Assembly (NCBI GenBank): GCA_034231615.1
Contig: CM067311.1
Span: 21,022,173 to 21,086,172 of the forward strand
Length of the DNA: 64,000 nucleotides
Reading direction: 5' to 3'
From: Meghimatium bilineatum
Taxonomy: Eukaryota > Mollusca > Gastropoda > Stylommatophora > Philomycidae
Position 1 is the stretch's first letter; every line of letters begins with the position of its first letter. Under the pieces are notes generated by a model that ran no database searches, was not told the origin of the DNA, and saw only the letters and a program-made list of their open reading frames with translations. The position numbers were made by a program, and so were the translations under genes. Below are positions 39,901 to 51,900 of the stretch, one piece after another.

Positions 39901-42900
39901 TGCGCCAGGACCTGACGGCATTAGGTACGATGATCTCAAAGGCAGGTCAGATGAAGACCTTAAGGAGCTGGCAATGTTGTTCAAGAGCCTAGGGAATGGC
40001 ACAGTAGAGGAGGACTGGTTGCATAGTTACTTGATCCCACTACCCAAGCCTGGCAAGAGTCATGCTAAGATACAGGGTTTCAGACTCATAACCATGCAGA
40101 ATACGATCGGCAAGTTGTTAGAAAAGATTGTGGCGTGGAAATTGTCCCTACATCTAGAAAAAATAATAGACTACCATCAACATTGGGAGGTTATGTTCCA
40201 GGTAAGCAGACTTGGCACAATGCCGCCATGTTCGCGCAGGACGTTTTCGAAGGTTTTGACAAACGAATGGAGACATGCGCTGCTGCAATAGACCTGGAGG
40301 ATGCTTATAACAGAGTGCCCTTGGATTTCTTGATGACCATAATGCTGCAACTCCAAGTAAGTCCATTTGTTGTCAGGTGGATTGTCTCTGCACTTTATCA
40401 GAGACTGGTTGTTCTTAGGTGTGGGAGTTGGTCTTCGCCACCAACAGTCATAAATCCAGGACTACCACAAGGGTCACCTCTGTCCCCAGTACTATTCAAT
40501 GTGTATACAGTTCAAATTACAAGCTGTCAGATTGCAGGACCAGGGAGAATCATGTCTTATGCTGATGACATCTTGGTATATAGGCAGGGCAGAGATAAAG
40601 AATTGCCAGAAATTTGCAACGGGAGCTTGATCGCATAGGAGAATGGTGCAGTAATTCTGGAGCTTTTGTTAATTCATCAAAGGCATCGATAACATGGTTT
40701 TCCCTAAACAATCACATAGTGAACACGTCCACACCATCGGTTACTTTGAGAGGGAATGTCCTCGAGAGAACCAGCACAATGAAGTACTTGGGACCGAAGT
40801 CTGAGTTTCAAAGATAATGTTGACCACATAATTATAAAGGCTTATAAAGGTCTTGCGGCAATGAAAGTTATGGCGGCTGCTCAATGCGAACAGAGACTGC
40901 TATTTCTGCTGTATCAGGGATTGGTGGTGATGGTGGTAGAGTACGCACTGGCAATTCTGACACTGAGTCAAACTCAAACAGAAAGATTGGATAGAATCCA
41001 AAATGAAGCAATGCGAATCATTTTGGGGTGCACGAGAGATACGTCGGCTCTGGCTATGCGATACCTACTTGATTGCCCAACTGCGGAGCAAAGAATACAA
41101 ATGTGCAGGGCGCGGGACTACCTAAAAATCACCTCTGATAAAGAGCACCCTCTACACCCAGAAATTATCAAAGTGAAAGGAAGTCGAGGAAAGTCATGGA
41201 TGGGGCGCGCAGAGGACGTTACACAGAGTGTCTGCAGATTGGAGGATGTACTACCTGGTGCCGAATGGAGTCTGGCACCCTCGGATTACCCAACAGCCTT
41301 CGAAGAAGTAATAACACTCAATAGAGAGTGCAGGGAATGGTGTCAGACAGTGGTCGAGTCGGAGGTGCTCGCTGTGATCAGTGAAAATTCCAGGGAAGGT
41401 GATATAGTTATATATACAGATGGGTCGGTTGAGAGACACATCAGGAGTTCCTGGGCTTTCACGGCCCAAAGGTGGGGGGAGACTATCAGAGAGGAAAGTG
41501 GTGCATTCGTTCAGACGACAAGCAGCTTGACAATGGAGATTCTGGCGGTGACCAAAGCTTTGCAATGGGTCTGCTCACAGACTATCTGCGAGCATGCCTG
41601 TATCCTCAGTTACTCCATGAACATGATTGTGAAAGTTCAGACTGGGTACGTTCGAGAACAATGGCTGAATGCAGTGAATAATTCCTGTGTGCGTACAGTG
41701 ACTTTTATTTATGTGCCAGGACACGCTGGAGTCCGGGGTAATGAAAGAGCAGATAGGTTGGCCGCCCACGCTGCTACTGCGTTTGTTGGTGGAGCGATGG
41801 ATCGGGCAGACATTTTGAATGCCCTACGTGAAAGCGCATGAACAAATGACTGTACAATTGATGATGACTCTTGTTCCATGATTAGAATAAAGGAACTTGG
41901 TTTGAAATGTGGTGTCGCTAAAAAAGAGAGTTTTCGTGGGCGAAAAAGAATGATGGTTAATCAACAACGTACTGGGACTGTCAGTCAACATGTAATAGCG
42001 GATACACTCAAGGAAAGATCTGAGCACCTATGGACTTGTCCGGAGTGCAATGACGATGATCCAACAACTAACTGACTAACTAACTAACTTGTCTTGCCAT
42101 CTGATGTTCATAACTTTTCTAAGACAAGTTGTGTGAAAGTGATTGAGTTTCCTCAAGTTGTCTACATACAGTCCATATATCAGCATTGGAAGTGCCACTG
42201 TTCTGCAAACGTTCAGCTTAATCTGTAGGTTAATGCCATTTCTATGCCACACATTTGTGTACAATCTGCTGAAAGTGCTGCTTTCCTTGGCTATCCTTGT
42301 ATACACTTCATCATCAATGTTGGCATATTGTAATAAAGTACTACCTAGGTATGTGAATCTTTTGACAACTTTCAGTGCTACGCCATACAGGGCTTGAGAT
42401 AGCTTTTGCCAGGTGCTGGTTGTAACAAAATACATCATGTAGTTCCAGGTCAATAATTTGTTTATGGAAAGACATCACTTAGCTGCGTACTAAAGGTTAA
42501 TATATTTCAGACATATAAAAAGACAATAGTTTAGAAAGATGGAGGAGAAAAGTTCCAGGAAAGAGAACAAGAGGCAGACCAAGACTACGATGAACACAGG
42601 ATATCGAAAACCTGCTGAACATGACACTTGAAGCGGCTGTCCAGCTTGCATACAACCGAGAAGCTTACAGAGTGGCAGTGAGGACAATGTTCTGTGAAGG
42701 ACACATCACATAGATAAAATAATTCATCACACAAAAAGGAATTGTGACTCGTTACACTCTGATAGATCTACAGAGACAGATTGTAGCACTTATAGATCTA
42801 CAGAGACGGATTGTAGCACCTATAGATCTCTCCAAGTGTTGTAATGATGAACTTTCATAACTTCTTTTTTTTTTTTAAATATACACTTCTTACATGTTTG

Positions 42901-45900
42901 TTCTCAAAGTTTAGCTGGATGTACTCTGGAGATGAAATGCATTGTGTAGATATATACAAATTTATATTTTAAACACAAATAGTACAAGTTTGATCCAGTT
43001 TTATTCCTTGAGTCTGGCTCTGTGGCGGAGAGATACTCACCTGAGATGACCATGGTACCAGGCTAAAATCCTACTGCTGACAGTTGTGCATACAGACTGT
43101 TCAGAAAACATTGGCAAACTACTGAATAGCTACTACTGCCATGAAAACCACTACAGACAAAAGCTGGATTGATAGCTACATTGATAGCAAGGAGGATATT
43201 ATGCTTTTTATTTTTTGGAAATGAAAGTTTGATGCTCATTCTCAAACTCCTGCAGATTGTCAGGATGTAGTTTGAAGAACAGAATTGATTGTGTTGTGGT
43301 TTACAGCTTGGATGTGTTTGTGGTTTTCAGCCCGATATATCCAACTTTTGTACAACTTGTAGATCACTTTGACTCTCAGTAGGACAGGACAGTCAACCAG
43401 CCCTCAAAATCTCCTTAATTCTCTCTTAGGTTCTCAGGCAGGTCACTGTTGCTATTCTTTGTTCCCTGTTCAGGATACAATTTCCTGTTTTTGTTCCTAT
43501 CCTAGTGTTCCCCACACACTCTGTCTAAGTTGCTATCAAGGAATGTAATATTAATGCTCACCTTGGAATTATATGAGACTGCTTTTAAGTGGATGGTCAC
43601 CGTGTAGTATGCAAGCATCATCGATTGTAGTCTCTGCAATGGACCTCCAACACCTTTTGTCTCTTTGGTGGTGCCCTTGCCCTGTAACCTGTCCATCTCA
43701 TGATATTTCCCTCCCACTTAAATTTCTGCCTATCTCTTGCTAACCTCCTTTCAACTCTACCCTCAATAAGGTCTTCAACGAGGTATCATGTTTTTTATTG
43801 TCCAAAGTACTTTATTTCCTTTAATAGTTCTTTTTTAATACGAAATGTTGTCAGAACCTCTTTGTTTGTTTTCTTCTCTTTCCGTGAAGTTATTTTTCTA
43901 TATATCCACATCTCAAATGCATCAATTTTGTCTTGTAGTTGTTTGTTCATTTTCCATGTTTCTGGTTGGTTGGTTAGTTGCTGATCCAGCGGTCCATGGG
44001 CTCATGCCCTTTGACCTATGGCATTATATTGCTGGGAAGTCTGTGGATTTTCGGCCCACCCCGAGGCAGAGCCAGAGAATAACTATCACACCTCCAGGAA
44101 GGTAGGTTTCAACCTATGCACTGCACCTAGTCACTGTAGCCAAGATAGAGTTCACTGTGCTCATTCTCCACCACCAATTGACTACTGGTTATGCCGAACG
44201 TCTCTATAGCTCCAGGCATGCAACCATATGTTCAAGTCAAAAGGATTGTCACGTCCTGAGTCACTGTGCCTCTATGATGGGCCTCAGCCATAGGAAAAAC
44301 AGTGATGTCAGTTTCCTCCTCCTCCTCAGTGCTGCACAGTACATCTCTGGCTCCCTCCCAACCACAGTGGGTGCATACATATCATCATTAACATCAAGTG
44401 CCGTCTCCGCAACGAAGGTTGGCTGCAACGTATCTCCAACATCTCCTGTCGCTTGTCTTGGTGGTGCACTCTGCTAGACTGTAACCTGTCCATCGTGTAA
44501 TGTTACTCTCCCACTTGTATCTCTGCCTACCTCTTGCTCGCTTCCCTTTGACTTTACCCTCAAGTAAGGTCTTCAATAGGGTGTCATGTCTTTTAATGTG
44601 TCCAAAGTATTTTATTTGCCTGATCTTTATTTCTCTTAGTAGTTCTTTCTTCATATTAAGTGTTTTTAGCACCTATTTATTTGTTGTCTTCTCTTTCCAT
44701 GATGTTCTCCCTATTCTTCTATATACCCACATCTCAAAGGCATCAATTTTGTCTTCTAATTGTTTATTTAGTGTCCATTTAGAGCCATACATTAATATGG
44801 AATAGATGTAGCATTTTATAATTCTCATTTTTAACTTGTTTGTAATTTGTTTAGATATTAATAATTTCCTCATGCCATTGAAGGTACTTTTAGCCATTCC
44901 TATTCTCCTTTTAACTTCTGTTTCACATCTGCCATCATTTGTGACTATGTGTCCATGATATTGATACTGTTTTACTTGTTGTAGTTTCTCTCCCTGTATG
45001 TTTATGTTTATCTCCTGTTCTTCTGTGTCTTTGCTGATTATCATGGTTTTTGTTTTTTGAATGTTTATATCCAGTCCATATTCATTACTTGATTTATTAA
45101 CTTGATCTATTAGTCTTTGTAGTTCATGTTCACTTTCTGCTAAAAGAACAGTGTCATCTACATATCTAATGTTGTTTATTATTTTCCCATTGATCTTGAG
45201 TCCTGGTGTTTCTTCTATATTTTTAAAGATATTCTCTGTGTAGATATTAAATAGGCTTGGTGATAAAATGCATCCTTGTCTTACCCCTCTTCTTATTTCT
45301 ATGTATGGAGAGTAGCTGTTTTCACACTATATTGATGCAGTTTGTTCCCAATATATATTTCTAATCAGCCTGATATCTTTTCCATCTATGCCTATTTCTT
45401 GAAGACATTTGATTAATTTTTCATGTTGGACTCTGTCAAAGGCCTTGCTGTAGTCTATGAAGCAAATATAGATACTTTTTTGGACTTCTATATATTTATC
45501 TATCACTAGCCGGATACTCAGTATAGCTTATCTAGTTCCTTTGTTTTTCCTAAAACCGAATTGTTCTTCACCGACCTCCATGTCTATCTTGTTCTTAATT
45601 CTTTCATGTATTATCTTGAGAAGTATTTTAGTTAGATGGCTCATTAGACTTATTGTTCTATATTCTGTACAGTCCACAGCCCTGGGCTTCTTAGGTAGTG
45701 GTATGAATATTGATGATGTTAGGTCTTTAGGTATATGGCCTGTTTCGTATATGTCATTGCAAATTTCTGTGATAGTATCTACACCAAATTCATTTAGAGT
45801 TTTTATTATGTCTGCTGTTATGTTGTCAGAGCCTGCAGCTTTTCCACATTTTATTGAATTTATTGCATGTTCTACTTCTGATTTCAGTATTGCTGGTCCA

Positions 45901-48900
45901 TCATTGTTGTGTATTGTTGGTTTTTTGTTCCGTTGGTCGTCAAACAGTTCTGTTACATAATCTGCCCATCTTATGAGTGCTTCTGTTTTATCAAATATTA
46001 TTTTACCATTTTTATCTTTAATGCAGCCACCCCCATTTATAGGATTTTTCTTATTTGTGATCAGCCTTATCTCCTTATGCATTAATTTTGTCTTCTGTTG
46101 TATGGACATGTCCTCTATTTCACTGCATTTTGTTTCTAGCCATTGTTTTTTCGCTGTTCTGCACATGTTACGTATCTCCTTGTCTATACTTGAGTATTTT
46201 GGCGTATTTTTAGCTTTCTTTCTTTCTGTCATTTTCTCTAATATTTCATCTATCATCCATGTTTGTTTGTTCTTGGTATTTCTTGTTGGTAAATTTTTAC
46301 TTGATGTTTGAATACTTTTCTTTAGGCTTTCCCATTTATTGTCTATTTTCTCTTCTGGATTTTCCCTTCTGTATTGTTCCATGCACTCTATCATTAGATG
46401 TTCATATCTATTCTTTACATCTACAAGGTATTTTTGTTGTATGTCTTGTTGTTTTAGTGCTGATGCGTCTATCTGTGGTTCTTGGACTCCTCTATTTAAT
46501 ATTTTTAAGTTTGACATTTATTTTGCACATCACTGGATTATGGTCAGAGTTGATATCTTCACCTGGGTATGTTTTGATGTTTTTGACACTATTTCTAAAT
46601 CTATTGTTAATCATAATGTAATCTATTTGGTTCCTCTTTCTGTCTCCAGGGCTTTTCCATGTATATAATCTTCTATTTTAATGTTAAAGAATGTATTACA
46701 TATGATCATATTGTTCTCCTCACAGAACTGTATAAGTCTTTCTCCTCTGTCATTTCTTGTCCCTAGTCCGAATTGCCCTACAATGTTCTTATGTCTTCCT
46801 TTCCCTATTTTTGCATTCATGTCTCCCATGACTATTAAAATGTGTTGATTTTACTGGTTTGAGTAGTTGTTGTAGATCTTCATAGTACTGTTCTATTTCT
46901 TCTTCAGTGTAATCTGTAGTTGGTGCATAAGTTTGTATAATGGCCAGATCAAACGGTTTTGCTTTGATCTATAGCAACATCATTCTGTCATTATATGTCC
47001 AGTACCCGCTGATATATTTTTCTATTTCTTTCCTGATCAGTATTGCTACCCATCGTTCATGGTAATCTCCTCCTGAATGTATAAAACTAAAATTTTCTTG
47101 TGTACCCAGCATCTTTCCATCTTGTCTCTGCTATTCCTAGAATATCTATATCTAATGCTTCTGCCTCTAATATTAAATTTTCTAGCTTTCCTGATTGGTG
47201 TAGTGTTCTGACATTCCATGTTCCTATTCTAATATGTTGTTTCCTAAACTTTAGATGTTGTTCATCCGTTGCTTGGCTTTGGGGTGTACGTGGTAAGGTC
47301 CCAGTCTTTTCCACGGTGGCCAGCCAATATTCATTATTATGCCAAGAACTTGCCTCTTGTGCGCCACACACTTTGCTGTTTCGCCGTTTGAGCCGTTGAT
47401 CCATTTGGATTCCTCCGCCTCGCGTGCCGACACAGACTTTTTGTCTAGGGATGGACATTCCCTATTGTTGACTTACGGTTGTCTCTTTGCGAAGAAATTC
47501 TACGCTGTGAACGTAGCCATTAACTGGAGTAGTCGAGATGCCATTTTTTGTCTGTATCGAAGATAGGTAGTTCGCTAGTCGGAACAACTTGAATGAAATA
47601 CACTCCACCTATAATCATCTAAGAACAAAAAACACAGATCCTACAGGTTGGAACTAAATTTGGCATCACACTGTCACCAGTAATACGCTAACCACACCAT
47701 CGAAATTCGCGTAATCCAGAAAACACAAATGTAAACATGGAAACACGTCTTCACATTACAGCAACCGGAACTCGCATACATATATATTCAGGAAAACATG
47801 AAAAACAACAACAAAACAAAATTATAACTGTATAGATGACATGCCATGAAGCTTCTATAAGAAGATAACCTCAATACAACGGCATGTCATCTACTAAGGT
47901 TTTCTGTTGCATGGATGGTATGTCTAGTGGACCATTGTTGAGACCCACAGACGCAACCACATGCGTGTCCATGTTTCTGAGCTATACATTAATGTTGCAT
48001 TTTGTAGTATACAATAGGCAAGTTTAAGACATGATCTTGATGATATTCACAGCTACTGCAGTCTAATCATGAGAGATATCTTCAGTTAGTGGAGTCTGAA
48101 GGTTTTAAGTCTGGTAAAGAAGGAAGCAGACAACATTTTCTCTATTTGTTGGAGTCTTTGATTGGTATAGCTACAGCCACACAGAATTCAATAGCAAAGG
48201 AAATGTTTCAGGTAAACTCAACTGGATTTTACTATCATCATCATGTGACATGTTCTTTTCAGAAAGTGGCCTTCCTTATGGATTCTCTGAACACTCAGTG
48301 ATTCTCAAAGAGTTGACCAGCTGCAGCTTAGAGACATTTAAACAATCTGATATATCACTGCACCACCATCGTCTTGGGCACCCTCTTCTCTTGTTGGCGT
48401 TAACTCTGCCTTCAGCTATTAATCTTTTCATGTTGTTATGTCTCTTTATTTTATGGCCAAAATACTTGGCTTTCTTGTTATGATGTTGTTAAGGAGCCAA
48501 CCCCTCTTTGAGGTTTAACACTTCTTGATTTGTCTTTTAGCTGTCCATGGTATACATACAATTCTTCTGTAGCATCTTATTTTGAAGGCAGCAATTCCCT
48601 TTGCTACTGTTTTATTTGATGTCCTTGTCTCACAACCATAAATTGCCACTGGAACTGTGCATGTTCTGATCATACATAGTTTGGGTATGCTGCTGGTAAT
48701 TTGCCAAAGATTTTTCGTTTGGACAAATTTCAATGTCGTTATTGCAATTCTTCTCTTGATTTCTGCAGTGCAGTCTCCTGAGCTATTTATGTTTGTGCTC
48801 AATGCTCAAATACTTGAACATCCGGTTGCTGCATGTTAGCACCTTCCTTGGCGAGTTGATCAGCTCTCTCATTTCCTGCTATTCCACAGTGTGATGGAAT

Positions 48901-51900
48901 CCATTGCAGTATAACTCTACACCTATTTTGTACTATGGACTCTTTTAACTCTGGAAGTTTATTGGATTGTAATGCCTCTAGTACCTTCCTACTTTTTTTG
49001 CCATTTACTTGTACTCTGGCTCTTCTATTGTGAAGAAAGGCTTTCATCCATCTATACATATTTCCACATATCTTGTAGTTTCTCATTTTTTGAAGCAATC
49101 CTTCTTTCCATACTTTATCAAATGCCTTCTGTAAATCAATCCATGCCACTAAAACTGATTTTTTGTCTTGGAAAGCATCCTCAATTTCCTGTGAGAGGTA
49201 TGTGGCTTGATCCTCTGTGGAGTAGCATTTCCTGAAACCTGCTTGCTGTGGTGCAAGGAATTTTCTACTTTCCAGGTGAAATTTTAGTCTTAGATTTATG
49301 ATGCGCTCCATTGTTTTGCACAGGCAACTTGTAAGACTAATTGGTCTGTAGCTAGTTGGTGTTGTTCCATCTTTTCCAGGTTTAAGCAAAGAGACCATAA
49401 TTGATTCTCTCCAGATTTGTCGTATTTTCCCAGTAGTCCAGCTAATATTTAGGATGTCCAATAGTTTCCTTCTGGCTGTTGTTCCTAGATTCTTTATCAT
49501 TTCATTTGATATTTCATCAATTCCTGGGGACTTATTTAGCTTTAGTTTAGAGACTGCTAATTCCAATTACTATATGTGAACAATGTATCCATAATTTCAT
49601 CTGCACTGTTTTTATCACTGATTCTAGTCTGAGCATGTTCCAATTTACTTTTTTGGTCGCTCCGCACTGTATGCTGTTTCTCTGGACTAATTTCAATATT
49701 GCAGTTTTCTCTTTCCAGCTCTTTCTTCTAGCTTCTAGTTTGGCTCTTTGGAATTTAGCTATTGCGTGTTGATGTTTGTTGTGATGTTCCTGGCTTGGAT
49801 TATTTTCCACTTCCGTCCGTGCTTTTTCTAATTCCTCTTGCAGCAGTTCTAGTTGTTCACTCCAGTATGGCTTGTATTGTTTGCGTGCTCCTCTTGGTAT
49901 TGCTTCCTTGGCAGCTTGATGAATACATTTATTGAACTCTTTGACTATGGCATTTATGTCTTTTCCTTCCATATCTATTTGTCCAGCTAAAACACTACTG
50001 CGGTGTTTAAATAGTCCCCAATTTGCTTTTTTATAATTCCATCTTGGAAGGCTACATGCATTTCCTGTGAGTTCATTTTTAATACTAAGGAGGACTGGTC
50101 GATGGTCACTACCTCCAAGTTGCTTCCCCTCTGTTCTATTGATTTCCCAGTTTAGGTCTGCTGAGTACAATGCCAAGTCTGGCGTGGAAGTGGTTTGCCG
50201 TGCTCTTGAGTAGTATGTTGGAGGATCTTTTTGCTTATTAAGCAATAGAAGACATTTATCGTCTTGCCAGCTTTCAAGTTCTTCTCCTCTTTTATCCATG
50301 TGGTCATAACCCCCCAGCTTTGTGAGTGACTATTAAAATCTCCACATACTATCAGTCTTCCTCTGTACGGTATTGTGTCCAGGGAAAGGGACTGGTCATG
50401 TGGACAATAATAATTTAGTAGGTTGAAGTCTGTGTTCTTGGTCTTTAGTTGAAGGACCTGATATTCTGCTCCTTCCATGTATAGCTCAGTTTGATGTGCG
50501 CTGATATTATTTTTGACTAGTTAGTATACCTCCTTTTCTTCTGTCTATTCGATCAGCTCTAAAGCACTGATAACCTGCAATTTTAAAGGCTACATCTTTG
50601 CTGAGGTGTGTCTCTTGTATGCAACAAATGCTGACCTGTTCCTTAAGAAGGGTGTTTTCTAATTCTAATTTCTTGCTAAAGCCATCTTTTTTGCTATTTA
50701 CACCCTCAGCATTCCAGTGCATTATTGTAAGTGGTGTCTCATTGGTTGGTAATATTTGTTGGTCAGTGATATTACTCTTGTGCCTCCTGGCTCCACAAGG
50801 CCCTTTCGAGGTATAGGGCCTGGTGAGTCGTCACAGGGTTAGCACCATAACGGGGCAATGCAGATATAGACATTCATGTGCGATAATGCATGACATTCTG
50901 ATTGTTGCGGTGCGCCTTCTGGCCAAATGTCGCTGACTTCAGCACCTTTACTTGCTAGACAAGACTGTGGTCCTGCCCGAATGTGGGAGGGCCCGGCCAG
51001 TCTTAGTTTCCAGCCTCTGCTGGCTGGACTAAGCCCCATCTCCACGCCAAGGAGCTGGCCTCGATGGGGGCCAGCTTGCTGATTTAGCAGGATTTTATTT
51101 TTTTCTAGGAACCACATCATTCTTTTGTTTACCAGGCGCTCCATTAATTTGCAAACACAGCTGGTCAGACTTATTGGGCGATAGCTGTCCACCTTATTTT
51201 TTGGCTTGCCTTTCTTGTGGATGGGTATCATTATGGCGGTTTTCCAAACCTGTGGCACGAGACCTCTATCCCAACAGTTGTTAAAATTTTTTATTAATTT
51301 CTTTTTTGCTGATGGTCCGATGTGGATTAGCAGTTCATTTGGTATGTCATCAGGGCCAGGTGATTTCCTAAGTTTTAATACTGCTAGTTCTTCATTTAGT
51401 TCATTAATCGTGAATGGAATACTCATGACATCTTGTTTATCTTTGCTGATCTCTTTTTCGATATTTCGTAGTTCTTTTCTTACTTCTCTTCTCCTATTTT
51501 CATCGATTTTGTGGCAGGCAGTACTTTGGTAATGCTGTATAAAGTGATTTGCAGCCTTCTTTCCTGTGAGTACATCTCCACCATTCTCTATAGCTACTGG
51601 TGCTGTTTTGTTATCTTCGTTGTTGAGCATTTTTGTTATTTTCCATAGCTTTCTTCCCTCTTTGTCGAAGTTTAAATTTTCTGTTTTTTCATGCCAGCTT
51701 TTCCTTGTGTTTGTAATTGTCGTTTTTCTTAGTTTGGCAACAGCAGCTTTTAGTGATATGTTGTTTTCTGTGGATGGGCTTTTTTCTGCTGTGTCTCTGG
51801 TCTTTGACACTTCTTTCTCCAACTCATGAAGTTCGTCAGACCAGTACGGTTTGTAATTTTTCCTAGCACCTCTTGGTATGGTTTGCTTGGCTGCTTGAAG

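Larger units (their letters stand above)
36158..42496. mobile_element. TTAA-bounded block (TTAA element enlarged by insertions)
   Basis: TTAA at 36154-36157 with CCTTTAGGAAGCC, and ACTAAAGG with TTAA at 42497-42500. TTAA-element sequence is visible at 36158-36390 and about 36900-37430; the rest is inserted LINE and PLE DNA. If the ends belong together the original element was about 1 kb; the pairing is inference. Confidence 0.5.
43965..47967 (-). mobile_element. LINE-derived non-autonomous element (F3 head plus tail)
   Basis: Perfect 12 bp TSD tccatgtttctg (43953-43964 and 47968-47979). Without the F1 LINE inside it, about 600 bp remain: the 5-prime end and UTR of the F3 LINE (47784-47967 plus 44100-44382, matching 55837-56405) joined directly to the last 50-60 bp of F3 (43965-44025, matching 60305-60363). 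The coding body is absent. It was presumably mobilised by F3 machinery (inference). Confidence 0.8.
43610..48030 (-). pseudogene. Old family F1 LINE tail, split by later insertions
   Basis: 43610-43964 resembles the F1 3-prime end (compare 5680-6060), and 47968 to about 48030 resumes with ccatgtttctgagctataca, matching 6060-6110. The two halves flank the 43965-47967 insertion. Confidence 0.75.

Noticed and set aside
46259-46668. Overlapping plus-strand ORFs rich in Leu, Phe and Ser
   Set aside because: They are antisense shadows of the minus-strand F1 LINE frame.
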